A stretch of 64,000 nucleotides of DNA, from assembly GCF_033473495.1 (NCBI RefSeq), contig NC_088939.1, positions 1,302,001 to 1,366,000 on the forward strand, written 5' to 3'. Positions within the stretch are counted from its first letter, which is position 1; the number at the start of each line of letters is the position of its first letter. This DNA comes from Cercospora beticola. Taxonomy: Eukaryota; Ascomycota; Dothideomycetes; Mycosphaerellales; Mycosphaerellaceae. The position numbers and the translations under genes are program-made. Shown one piece after another: positions 42,343 to 52,751 of this stretch. Under the pieces are notes generated by a model. It made no database searches. It saw only the letters and a list, made by a program, of their open reading frames with translations, and had not been told where the DNA came from.

Positions 42343-43406
42343 GAACCAGGAGAGGACTTCTCGAAACTCAACGTCGACCAACATCGGAATGAAGTAACCT
42401 CACGGAAGCAAGTTCACGGACTGCTGAGCCACCTAAATACCGTCAGAAGTATTTCAGAGTCAGCATCAACCATTTTGCTCGTGCTCGGGAACAAGACGCC
42501 CTCGAGATACTTCTCTCAAAGTGCTACATACGTTGCAATGGGACAAAGGGTTGTGTTGGAGCAGCTGGCAGTCCTAAAATGGGCCATGCGTCAAACCTGT
42601 GTTGGACTTATATGACCAGGAAGGTGAAATGCGGCACACTAATGGCTACAGCATCGCGGCTTGTGCCCACACCAGGAGATCTCACAGGCAGTATCTAGAG
42701 ACAAGACACATGTGGGCAGGAAACGAGTGATCTGTTCCGATCATTGAAAAATAAAGTCGCGAAAGTATGTATTCCTGCTACTCACTAGCACCTCAAGGAA
42801 GCTCAATTCAGACTTTCGTAGTGGACCAGATGTCACAATCATCTGCAACTTGACAACATCAATCCATCATTGCCGTCCATGCAACCTGCAACCATATAGA
42901 CCAAGCCATTGCGTGCTTCATGTCAATACGAGAACCCAAGCCCGAACGTCCGCAGTATGACGCACTGCCACACCAATGTCTTGAACCTTCTTGCTATCTT
43001 TACCATCTCTATAGCTGCTGAGCTCGTATTTAGAAGCACACCACAACATCATGGTCTCACGATCGCTGGGGCGTGTGGGTATCCGAGACAAGTGTGACAC
43101 TTTAACGTGACATTTGGGCAAGTTCAGGAGGCGTGAGGTCGCACTAGTCGAACGTCATTGCAAGGATACAATGCCGACACAACGGTGTGAGCACCGAACA
43201 TGCTGGCTATGCTGGGATCATAAGTATTACCAGGATTGCAACACTGGTCTAGAGGGAACTCCAATTTTAATCATTTGGCTAGAATAAACCAAAACAATAA
43301 GAAAGCAGAACCCTACCCACAAAGTTACACTTTCTTTGAACTTCACCTCACCTCACATCAAATCCAACTAAACCTACCTCCAGAACAACCGTAACCACCA
43401 GACAAA
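42343..43406. other. intergenic, promoter of NIS1-like gene
   Basis: About 1.06 kb without a supported gene. The last 90 bp before the NIS1-like ATG are rich in CA and CT, as in leaders of highly expressed fungal genes. No named motif found. Confidence 0.5.
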
Positions 43407-43920
43407 ATGCGTGCCTCCATCCTCGCCTCCGCTGCGACTCTCCTCGTCGCCACACAAGCCCGCATCGTCGGCTTCTACGCACCAAACACCGCAGCACCAG
43501 GCACCAAAGTCAGACTCGAAATCCAAACCGAAAACTTCTCCCAATCAATCGAAGATGTCGCCATGTCTTTCGGTTTGACCACAGGAAACGGTGCCACCCT
43601 CGGCTCCCTCGGCCAGCTCATCAGCACCAAGATCCTGGGCGCAGGTAGGTTTTCATCTTTCGCGTCCAACGACAAAGACAATCCAGTGTCACTGACTAAA
43701 TCTTGCAGATCTCTCCAACACCTTGGAGAACATCACACACATCATTGAGATTCCCGCCGATGCGACTCCGGGTCCAGCTATTATTCAAGGCGCACACTTC
43801 TCGTTGACTGGTGCTGTGTATAGCCCGCTGGTTGAAGTTTATTACGCCAATATCACTATTGGTCAGGGTAACAATTTCCCTCTTGTGCAGAGCGCGAGAA
43901 TCCCGCAGGTCGACAACTAG
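43407..43920 (+). CDS. NIS1-like small secreted protein
   Basis: Exons 43407-43644 and 43709-43920 (64-bp intron) give 149 residues. It has a signal peptide (MRASILASAATLLVATQA), then RIVGFYAPNTAAPGTKV, SIEDVAMSFGL, ITHIIEIPADAT and VYSPLVEVYYANITIG. Order, length, lack of cysteines and these blocks match the NIS1 family of fungal secreted effectors, some of which are reported to bind plant immune receptor kinases. Assignment is from remembered family features, not a search. Such genes are usually induced during host contact, which cannot be read from the sequence here. Confidence 0.75.
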
Positions 43921-44675
43921 ATGGTGCGACTGAGGAGCTTAGGCATGCATGATTTGAGCGTTTGTGCTGGAAATGCTTGTATATATTTGAACATTTTGTC
44001 GGCAGACTTGAAGGGCAGGGCCAATGATTGAGGAGTTATGCATCATGTAGCAATGCAATTTCCTCTCGAGATGTCGAGGTCTTGCGAGCGACTATGGCGT
44101 ATTTCAGCGCACCAAATTTTTTTTGCAGACGGCGACAAAATGGCACTTGGAGAATCGTGCAAGCAGACCGGGGGTAAACTTTGTAGAGGTGATTGGATGC
44201 CCAATCGTAGATGTTCATACCGCAATGAGCCACATTCAGCTCGTGGCGGAATCGATCATGCTGTTCACAGTCACTCGCGACCCAGCACATGTCAGTGACC
44301 AACTCCTCGTGCATACAGCACCTGAGCATTGACTAAAGATCAAGTCACATTCTTCTATCGTGACAGTGCCTCTTATCTAGCTTGCTGCGAGCGCCATGCC
44401 ATCCAAGATTCCGGCCGAGTCATGCCATGAGGCAGAAGCGTATTCCTCGATCGTTGGGCTCTACAATGTAGATAGATTGAGAGATTCATGATAGTTTTTC
44501 TGAGCGACTGTGTCGCGTGGCGAATACGCAGGAATTAACAGACGATCTCCAAGATCTTCTGACCTCAAGACTGCGCTCGATTTGGCTCTTTTGCGAGGTT
44601 GCGATTGCCTGTTGCTGATTGCTCGCACCAAGAGTCATAATATTGCCTGTGTCGCCGTTCCTCATCCAGTTCATC
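43921..44675. other. intergenic
   Basis: About 750 bp with short overlapping frames and no supported gene, lying between the NIS1-like gene and the tRNA-like element. Confidence 0.5.
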
Positions 44676-44827
44676 GGCTCCATGGTGCAGTGGACAGCAC
44701 ATCCAGTGTCAATGAGGGTAGACGAGATCACTGTCTGACGGTGTGAGCTACCCGGTTGTAGCAGTTTGCAAGCCTCTTGGAGGTAGCTAGTGACTGGAAG
44801 ACCTACGTTCGAATCGTAGCAGAGCCA
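44676..44827 (+). tRNA. tRNA-like element, intron-bearing tRNA or tRNA pseudogene
   Basis: The 5' part reads as a tRNA half: GGCTCCA, T8, a D-arm GTGC-AGTGGACA-GCAC with A14 and GG, and an A-box TGGTGCAGTGG. The 3' part has a perfect T-arm, CTACG-TTCGAAT-CGTAG (44803-44819), with B-box GTTCGAATC, and an acceptor strand CAGAGCC plus A. The anticodon stem TCCAG (44702-44706) pairs with CTGGA (44794-44798). About 80 nt between these would be an intron. Against a working tRNA: acceptor pairs 6 and 7 mismatch, and the residue at position 33 is G, not T, so the anticodon is unclear. The 5' half resembles fungal tRNA-Gln. Confidence 0.45.
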
Positions 44828-44832
44828 AAGCA

Positions 44833-44838
44833 TTTTTT
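44833..44838 (+). terminator. RNA polymerase III T-run
   Basis: Six consecutive T residues begin 6 nt after the tRNA-like 3' end, the normal position of a pol III terminator. Confidence 0.5.
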
Positions 44839-45169
44839 GTCTCTGTTCCTTTCCTTTGAAAATTCCACACTGGGAACAACCATACTGTCAATGGACTTTC
44901 GGCCTTTCTTGCAACGATCCATGCGGCATATAATAACGTGTGGCGTGCGACTGATGACTTGTACATATGTGGCTTAAGCACGTGTCCTGGCCAGCATGAT
45001 GATCTGTATCGGTTTGCTTTATCGACATGACCTGCTCGATGTTTTGCATGCCATCCAATGGCACGCATGCTTCTGTTGGTCTCATTGCCGCACTGATAAG
45101 ACACCTCAGCGCCCACCAGCTGTCCAATTTTGCCCGACTTCTCACAGCTTGGAAACAATTCGAGCCACG
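44839..45169. other. intergenic
   Basis: About 330 bp between the tRNA-like element and the small cysteine protein gene. Only shadow frames seen. Confidence 0.45.
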
Positions 45170-45532
45170 ATGTGTCAGACAACCACCACGCACCTCACAT
45201 GTGGCCATGTAATGCAAGGTCCAGTGTTGCAATGTGATGCAGCTGCGTCCACGGCCCCTCGAGCTTCACACCGCGACGATGGAGGGAATGCCTTATGCCG
45301 CTCGCCGCATATCATCGACACACAAGCTGCAGCATGCTGCGACCAGTGTGTCACCCAGTTCTTCCGGCAAATTCTGCTCAGCATCTGCCAGCGATGTCGC
45401 AGAGGCATCATCTACTGGGCTGCACGGGCTGCTCTTCGCTCGACACCAACCTCGGCTGCAGAGTCATCAACAGGCTCGCGCACGAGGTCTCCCAGCCCTG
45501 CTGGCTCCGACGACTCGTATAGTCATTGGTGA
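45170..45532 (+). CDS. small cysteine/histidine-rich protein
   Basis: 120 residues from MCQTTTTHLTCGHVMQG. The MC...TH..CGH start and later cysteines (LQC, LC, CCDQC, CQRC) suggest a small zinc-binding or disulfide protein; this opening recurs in fungal hypothetical proteins I recall but cannot name. There is no signal peptide. The C-terminus is serine-rich (SRTRSPSPAGSDDS). The frame continues upstream without a stop to about 44996, but the conserved-looking part begins here. Confidence 0.55.
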   Translation: MCQTTTTHLTCGHVMQGPVLQCDAAASTAPRASHRDDGGNALCRSPHIIDTQAAACCDQCVTQFFRQILLSICQRCRRGIIYWAARAALRSTPTSAAESSTGSRTRSPSPAGSDDSYSHW

Positions 45533-45587
45533 CACCGTCCGCCACTCTCTTTGTGAGTCAGACGCCTCCACTCCTCCCACACTGCAC

Positions 45588-46208
45588 CTATAGCTGACTG
45601 ATCTCCAGATCACCAATTCTTTCACGTCTCAGAGCTTCGTACCACCATTCGTTCGAGGTTGTGGAAAGACATAACCGGCAGCGACCGGGGAGATAGCGGG
45701 GTTGACCGGCAGAGGAAAGGGTGTCTTTCTCCAACTGTTCATGAAGAAGACTGGATGCATCGTGGCGGGATTGTATAGCGGCAACGGTTGTGCCAGTGGC
45801 ATTGGAATTGTGTGATTTGGAGGCATGGCTTCGATTTGATTTCTTGGAGAGCGTGTGAGCTCTACCTTGGCTGTCTCGGTGTGGTTGACTCGTGTCTGTT
45901 GCTGATACAGTGGGTTCTGTGGCCGCTGCTGGCTGACCTGTACTTACGATGAGTGGTTGTATCAAAAGTTCCGATTTCTACCTCTCACCTGTGGCCTTGT
46001 TGGTTGTAATGTGGAGAACATGATTACCAGATGTTGCGACGCTCAGATCGCATGCCTCGGTGAAGTGTAGCAGCGAAAGCGGAGCTACAACTGCAAGGAT
46101 GAAGCTGTTTTCCCAATCGTCATTTCTCGGACCGACCCGCTGAAGTCTGGAGTGAACGACTTCCAATGGCGTATAGCAATGGGATGACTCCAGATACAAC
46201 ACTTTCAT
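45588..46208 (-). CDS. hypothetical protein head to head with ABC ATPase
   Basis: Exons 46208-45989 and 45937-45588 around a 51-bp GTGAGA...TACAG intron give 189 residues starting MKVLYLESSHCYTP. The middle is hydrophobic (FILAVVAPLSLLHF), then serine/threonine-rich, with a charged tail (WWYEALRRERIGDLE). No domain recognised. An in-frame ATG at 46277 would overlap the ABC gene's start. Only 21 bp separate its start from the divergent ABC start. In-phase splicing is the main support. Confidence 0.45.
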
Positions 46209-46229
46209 CGCGATTTCCCTGCTGAGGAG

Positions 46230-48266
46230 ATGTGGAGGCGGCTGGCTGTGAGGACGCCGCAATGTCGACAATTTCATGCGACACGCCTGTGTCGTAGCGC
46301 CGAGGACATCATACGGATAGGGAACGGCACCTTTTATCGGAATTATCCCTCAGAAACAGATGCGGCAGGCACAAATCCCGCTCTATTTTCGAAGCTCGAC
46401 TTTCGGTTACCTACACGCGTAGGGCCTGACGGCAAAGCTCAATACTGGTCGGTCTTATCTCCTTCGTCCTTGGCCAGGACTACATTTCTTCAGATTCTGG
46501 CTGCCCAGCACATATGTATACCTCCGGGCGCAAGGACATATCCGCTATTGGCTGAGCAGTCCAAGGCTCCACAGCATGCGATCAAGTATGTGGGATTCGA
46601 TGCCGAACGTGGCAGCAGTGTCGGTGGAACCAGCGTTCGAGGAGCATATTTGAGTGCCCGATACGAGAGTCGTCGCGAAGAAACAGACTTCACAGTGTAC
46701 GACTACCTCACTGGACATACCGAACTCAATGCCCTCGAACATGAGCAGACTGAACAGGAAAAGGCGATTCTGGAAAGCGTTCTTGACCGCCTGAGATTAC
46801 GAGATCTATTGCAGATGCCTGTGGCGAATTTGTCGAATGGGCAAACCAGGCGAGCACGAATCGCGAAAGCACTTGTGTCGCAACCGGAAGTCCTGCTCTT
46901 AGATGGTCCATTCATGGGCTTGGATCCCAACACGGCACGGTATATGGCGGGTCTGCTCAAACAGCTTGCCGAGGAACAGAGCCCAAGACTAGTCTTCAGT
47001 CTGAGACCGGAGGACGGAATACCAGATTGGATCACGCATCTGGTCGTTGCAAATGCAGACCTGGAAGTCGTGGCGCATGGTCCCAAAAATGACCTGGCTG
47101 TCAACAAGCCCAAGGAGGTTCAGGCTATTATGACTGATGATACGAAATCTTCCGGCCGACCCAGGGTTCTTAGCAAAGATGGTTTCGAAAAGCACTCGCC
47201 GGCTCTGCCACCAGATGAACCGATCGTGGAAATGCGAGGCGTCAAAGTGAGCTATGGCGATAAGACGGTATTGGGCAACTGGACGCAGACTGTCGATGGT
47301 GAAGAGAGACCTGGTCTCTGGTGGAGCTTGCATCGAGGACAACGATGTGGAATTTTCGGGCCCAACGGCAGTGGCAAGACCACAATGTTGAGTTTGATAA
47401 CATCTGACCACCCTCAAACGTACAGCCTTCCTATCAAACTCTTCGGACGCTCGCGATTACCATCTCCAGGCGAGCATGGAATCAGTCTGTTCGATTTACA
47501 GCAACGCATGGGGCATTCGAGCCCAGAGGTACACGCCTTCTTCCCAAAGAATTTGACAGTCCGACGCGCAATCGAGTCCGCATGGGCAGACGCCCCAATG
47601 GCGAAGCCAAAGCTTACTGCCGATGCTGATCGACGAGTCGACGCAATGCTGAGATGGTTCACGCGCGAACTGAATCCGGGTTACAAAGGGGAGACATTGC
47701 TAGAATCCTTTCACCCAATTCTACAGTCACGAGCCCACGAATCGAGCAAGGAAGCTTCGGCACTGGAAGTATTTGGAGAGAAGACCTACGATGACACAGA
47801 TATCCTGTGGGCAGAAGAGATTCGCTTCCGCGATTTGAGCTTCTCAAGTCAGCGTCTGGCACTTTTCCTAAGAGCCATTGTGGCAAGTCCTGATCTTGTC
47901 ATTCTGGACGAAGCATTGAGTGGGATTGATGAGCAGGTCAGGGACAAGGCTCTGCTCTACCTGTCTCATGGCGAGAATATGGTGTTGTTTAGCGATACTG
48001 GTGATGATGGAAGCAATGCTCGAAATCGGAATCCGCAGAAGAGTATGATTGCGCGAATTGGTAAGACAACTTTCGAAGGACTTTCACCAGATCAGGCGCT
48101 TCTCGTTATCAGCCATTCGAAGGAGGATGTGCCGGGCTGTCTTCGGGAATGGATCTGTTTGCCGGAGCCTGGAGAGAGCAGAGTGCCGCGCACGGGAACG
48201 CTTGCTGGCCCTCTGGAGTTGAACCCTTCTGCATGGGCGAATGGAGTGTGGAAGTCTGAGGACTAG
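46230..48266 (+). CDS. mitochondrial tandem ABC ATPase (soluble, asymmetric)
   Basis: Single exon, 678 residues with two nucleotide-binding domains and no transmembrane segments. The N-terminus MWRRLAVRTPQCRQFHATR looks like a mitochondrial presequence. In the first domain Walker A is degenerate (SPSSLARTTFL), while the signature LSNGQTRRARIAKAL and Walker B VLLLDGPFMGLD are good. The second domain has an intact Walker A GIFGPNGSGKTTML near residue 372 and Walker B LVILDEALSGID, but a weak signature (LSFSSQRLAL). This split arrangement leaves one complete composite ATP site. It resembles yeast YDR061W, an ABC-family protein of unknown function. Role not assigned. Confidence 0.82.
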   Translation: MWRRLAVRTPQCRQFHATRLCRSAEDIIRIGNGTFYRNYPSETDAAGTNPALFSKLDFRLPTRVGPDGKAQYWSVLSPSSLARTTFLQILAAQHICIPPGARTYPLLAEQSKAPQHAIKYVGFDAERGSSVGGTSVRGAYLSARYESRREETDFTVYDYLTGHTELNALEHEQTEQEKAILESVLDRLRLRDLLQMPVANLSNGQTRRARIAKALVSQPEVLLLDGPFMGLDPNTARYMAGLLKQLAEEQSPRLVFSLRPEDGIPDWITHLVVANADLEVVAHGPKNDLAVNKPKEVQAIMTDDTKSSGRPRVLSKDGFEKHSPALPPDEPIVEMRGVKVSYGDKTVLGNWTQTVDGEERPGLWWSLHRGQRCGIFGPNGSGKTTMLSLITSDHPQTYSLPIKLFGRSRLPSPGEHGISLFDLQQRMGHSSPEVHAFFPKNLTVRRAIESAWADAPMAKPKLTADADRRVDAMLRWFTRELNPGYKGETLLESFHPILQSRAHESSKEASALEVFGEKTYDDTDILWAEEIRFRDLSFSSQRLALFLRAIVASPDLVILDEALSGIDEQVRDKALLYLSHGENMVLFSDTGDDGSNARNRNPQKSMIARIGKTTFEGLSPDQALLVISHSKEDVPGCLREWICLPEPGESRVPRTGTLAGPLELNPSAWANGVWKSED

Positions 48267-48812
48267 AACAATTGTATATGACTGAGAGAAGGGTAATGCG
48301 TCTCGGCCAGACGATTGTACATTTGTGATGCATCAAGGCGAGTGGGACAACGTAGAACGGAACTTGTACAGAATAGATAACTACCTTCCAGATTGTGAGA
48401 GCGCTTTACAATACCGCTCATCGAAGCCGGAACCGGCCTTCTCATCTGGTGAAGCAAGAGCAAGACATTTCATTCTCGTGTCCTGTTCGTCAAGCCGCAC
48501 GGATCCGTCCGGCTCCGCTTGTGCGGAGGTTCTGTGGAGTGATGTGGAGTAGCAGAGGCTCAAAGCTCCAACCTCTTGTCCCCTTCCTCCCAAGATCACC
48601 GATTTTCGCCGCGTGCCATCATGCCGCAGCCGAGGGCAATGCCTCGTCTACCCTTCGACTCGTGTCTCAGTCACATATCACCTCTCTGCCACTTTCCAAC
48701 CTGACTCTCCCACTACAGACCTGGCTGCAGATCCCAATTCACGAGATAGCATGGTGGGCTGACGTCGACAAGCTTTTGCCCTTCTCCATCACAGTACACG
48801 AGTTCCGCGAAG
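48267..48812. other. intergenic, promoter and leader of HIBADH
   Basis: About 550 bp. The forward frame 48395-48853 runs into the HIBADH start in another frame and is a shadow. A pyrimidine-rich stretch (48570-48720) precedes the ATG. Confidence 0.5.
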
Positions 48813-50134
48813 ATGAGGACGAAGACGATACAAGCAGCTCGACAGGCTGTTAGCTCTGTGGCTGGACCCACGAGCAAGAGGAGCTTCGCAACTGCCAGAA
48901 GGCTTCAGGACAGCTATGGCTTTATCGGTCTGGGCCGAATGGGTATGTACAACAGCTGTCGAGCTTCACCCTGCAGCGTGACTGATGATGCACTACTCAG
49001 GATATCCAATGGCCAAGAATCTGCGAACGAAGATCAAGAAGGATGACACGCTGTTCATACACGACGTGAACGAGCAAGTCACGAAGCAGTTCGTCGACGA
49101 GTTCGGCAGTGCCGGACCAGTCACAGCAGCCAAAGACGTGCGGGAAGTGGCAGAGAATGCGGTGAGTCGAGACCAACCCCAATGCTAATTACACACTCAC
49201 ATGATGAATTGTATTATTTCCTTTTCATTTGTATGATCTAAGTGCAGCGAAAGCTGTTATACTGATTACCTACAAAACAAAGCCAATCCTCTGAAGAAGA
49301 GCTCCCTATCTCATAAATCTACGCCTACAATGATAGTCACAGCAGCTAACGAGATCATGTGCTCAACAGACAACAATCATCACCGTCCTCCCCGAACCCC
49401 ACCACGTCCAAAACGTCTTCCGCAACATGCTCCGCCCCCCAACCCTCCTCACCGAAAGCCCCAACACACAAGAACGCCTCTTCATCGACTGCTCCACAAT
49501 CGACGTGCGCTCCTCCGCCGAAGTCTCCAACGCCACAACCTCCTCCGGCCAAGGCAAATTCATCGACGCCCCCATGTCCGGCGGCGTCGTCGGAGCCTCC
49601 GCCGGAGCTCTCACATTCATGATGGGCGCCGCCCCGGAACTCGTCGACCGCGCAACAGAAATCCTCAAAATGATGGGTAAAAGAGTCGTACATTTGGGTC
49701 CACAGACAAGTGGCTTGAAAGGAAAACTCGCGAATAATTATTTACTGGCGTTGAATAATATTGCGACTGCGGAGGCTATGAATATGGGTGTTCAATGGGG
49801 TTTGGATCCTAAAGCTTTGGCGGATATGATTAATACTGCCACGGGGAAATGTTGGCCCTCGGAAGTGAATAACCCGCATCCTGGTGTCATTGAGACTGCT
49901 CCTTCGAGTAGAGGCTACGAAGGAGGGTTCGGCACAGCGTTGATGTTGAAGGATCTGAAGTTGGCGATGCAAGCTGCAGCAGAATATGATATCCTACCGC
50001 GACTGGGTACGCAGGCGAAGGATATCTATCAGGCGGTGGAGGGAATTCCGGAGCTGAAGGGGAAGGACTTCTCGGTTGTGTACAAGTACATTGGAGGGAA
50101 AGCGACGGATGATAAGCCGAAGGATGTGGTATGA
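48813..50134 (+). CDS. 3-hydroxyisobutyrate dehydrogenase, mitochondrial
   Basis: Oxidises 3-hydroxyisobutyrate to methylmalonate semialdehyde with NAD+, in valine breakdown. Exons 48813-48942, 49001-49161 and 49370-50134 give 351 residues. The N-terminus (ARQAVSSVAGPTSKRSFATARR) is a typical presequence. The Rossmann motif YGFIGLGRMGYPMAKNL is rebuilt across the first intron. TIITVLPEPHHV, FIDAPMSGGVVGA and the catalytic-lysine block GLKGKLANNYLLALN follow. The second intron is 208 bp, much longer than the window's norm. Exon 3 starts extremely C-rich and becomes G-rich. Confidence 0.93.
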
Positions 50135-52751
50135 GAAGGCAATGGGCGCTGCAATGGTCAGCGTGAAGTGTGATGTGATGCTTTGTGCAAGCTTGTTGAT
50201 GTGGAAGCTGAAAGTGCGAGCTAACTAACGGCTAAATACGGATCTTATGAAGAATTCGACATCACATCGTATGCGATGTTTGCTCAGGCGTACCTGGTCG
50301 AGAGGCGCTGAAGTGTCCAACACGTGGCCGAGTGGCTGACTTTTACTATGGACCAGAACATCACTCGGAGGCTGGAACTTCATGGGGAGTGCGTCCTCCA
50401 TGTTGTCCGCCGAGCAACGCCGCGTTGTTGTTCAGGATGCTAGACGCGTATACAAACACGCGTGAGATCTTGGTCAAGTCGAGTTGGTGGACACTGGCTA
50501 CCTTAGCCTAGAAGCTTACGTGTGCTTGCATCAGGTCTTACACCGGCTGTGAGCTCATTTGTTGATGTGTCGAAATCCGAGTAGGTGGACCTTGCCATGA
50601 GGAGGTAATGCTCTGATGCATATCGCCAATGGCTGTGGAGGACGTGATCGTGCTGCTCGCCCACTTGGTCCGGCTGCAACGTGTGCTCACGATTGTGAGC
50701 TGCTCTTGCACCGATGTGGCTACTGCATTCACAGACAGTCAGATGGGTCGCCCGAAACATCTGCGCTTTGTTATTTCTCCTGGCGACATTGAGACCCCGC
50801 CTGGCGGGCTTCCCGAGACACAGTGCCTTATGTACGCTGCATAAGGCAGAGATACGAGAAAGAACGTTCAATTCTCGGGCTGAGTAGTGGAATCAGTTGG
50901 TGTTTTGCCTCCAGCAGTAGTCTGTATGCCTTCAGCAATCGCGTGATACGCGCGACGCAGAGTTCAGACGCGCAGAGTCGCGACTCGGGATTTGAGATAT
51001 GGCTGAGATATGCTATATTGACACGTGCGCAGCCAGCAATGCACGGCCGGCATTGTTGAAGCTTCCGTGTACGGCATGACCGAGGCGATGTCGTTGAGAC
51101 ATTGCCAATACACTCAGGTGATGGCCAATTCGCAACCTGGACAGCGCAGGCCACATTTACCCGGTAATTGACTTCATCAGATCTGAAGAGCACATGGGAT
51201 GGGGTCCGATCGCAAGGACAAGCGCTGCTCGTCGCCGCACAATGCAAGCTTGTCACGGGCCACTCCTTGTGAAAGCAGGCACAACATTCGAGCTTGTGGC
51301 AAGCCCAATTTCAACATCTCCCAGTTCTGGAGGGCAAAGTTGCAGATGCGCTGGTCGAGAGATATCACACAGCATTTGGCGTTGTGCCAAGACCGTGCAC
51401 ATGTGTCGCTGACGAGCATGGAAGGGACGTGTGCGATCAGCACAGTTGTGTTTCAGAACGTGTCTTCCAAATTGGCGCTCCACAAGATGCTGGCATAGAA
51501 CGAAGTCCAGAATCCGACGTTATGGAGTCTGAGAAATTGGCGAACCGAGAAAGTGGGTAACGGGTTTCTATCCTGAGCTGCGATGACGATCTCGGTGGAC
51601 CTCGTCCTGCTTCGATGTCATGACTTGTGCCAATGCACAGAGGTGCTTTTTGTGAAGGCACGACAGGGCTACTGCTAGCTGCGTAGGGATCAATAGTCGC
51701 CATGCGCGTGGATGGATGCCGCATATGCAGAGGTTTGACGTTGTGGAGAAGGGAAAGCAGGTACACGAAGTGCTGGTACGACGTGGCCCGGAGCGCGTGC
51801 GTGGACGAGTGTGACCAGCGATTGCTGGACCGGCGAGCCAAGATTTGGTAGAGTGGTGATCGATGGAGAGGAGAGTCGTGGTCATCACAGGTCCGAAAGA
51901 CCCCATCGACGTGTCCGGCGGGAGGCGTCGATAAGAACCGAGCGCCACTGGAGCGCCACGAAATGCGGATGGGCCAATGGATCGCAGGCAGAGTGGTAGG
52001 CGCATCCTTGCAGCCACGACTGACACTTGTTTCGGCAGTGGTCGTGTCTGCATGGCCTGCCCGTCCAGACACATGCACGCCGTGACGAGTGTAGGGCAAC
52101 AACAACACAACGCAGAGGAGGGAAAGCGAAGACAAGCGCGAGCGAATAATGCAGATCCAACGATTAGTCGTGCCTTAGCTAGCTTTGCTGCGTGCTGCTA
52201 AAGCGGCTAATCCCTTTTCGCCGCGGTCTGGCTCGCAGCAGTACGCAGAGGCAGCGAGCAGTCACCACCAGCACATGGCCCGCGTGCGTTGCTTCTGCGT
52301 CTTCGTATTTCCGCCTTGCCCTTGCTTGCTTCTCATCACCACCACTACTCCTGCTCTACTCTCTCTGGCCTCTTGTGCAAATCACCTTTCCGTCACTCAT
52401 TTCCTGCTCCCTTGCACCTCTGCGGCCCTCACATCGAACCATCGGCCGCCGCAATTTGACTCCGTCCATCCTCTGCGGCCAATCGAACGTCCCGCCGCCC
52501 ACCAGCGCCATAGCGCCCACACTGGCTCTCACGCAGTCCGCGCGCTGCTCTTACTCTGCGCTAGCCATTGCGCTCGCTGCTTCAGATTCAGCCACAGGCA
52601 CTGCCTGTAAGTACTGACGCAGTCTCGTGAGCTCGCGCATCTGTCCTTTCCTCGCGCGACCAACACCACCTGCTCCAGCTGCGAAGCTGCCACCCTTCTG
52701 CCACCGGGATGCGAAGAGAGGCGTCGCCGAGCAGATCTTCGTGCGACCGTC
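50135..52751. other. longest intergenic region
   Basis: About 2.6 kb with no supported gene. Reverse frames at 51437-52135 and 50828-51256 have no ATG-anchored domain. Positions 52300-52600 are pyrimidine-rich and probably form the promoter and leader of the 52752 gene. The middle could hold a non-coding RNA or eroded repeat that I cannot recognise. Confidence 0.5.

Noticed and set aside
44709..44711. TCA anticodon, i.e. a UGA-suppressor tRNA
   Set aside because: This reading needs G instead of T at position 33 and ignores acceptor mismatches. The evidence is too weak to claim suppression, tempting though it is next to an in-frame TGA gene elsewhere.
51437..52135. 232-codon reverse open frame with a signal-like start
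   Set aside because: It opens at TTG rather than ATG, shows no domain, and lies in GC-rich intergenic DNA where long open frames arise by chance.
52185..52617. Two overlapping 141-codon forward frames
   Set aside because: They translate the pyrimidine-rich leader of the 52752 gene; composition explains the open frames.
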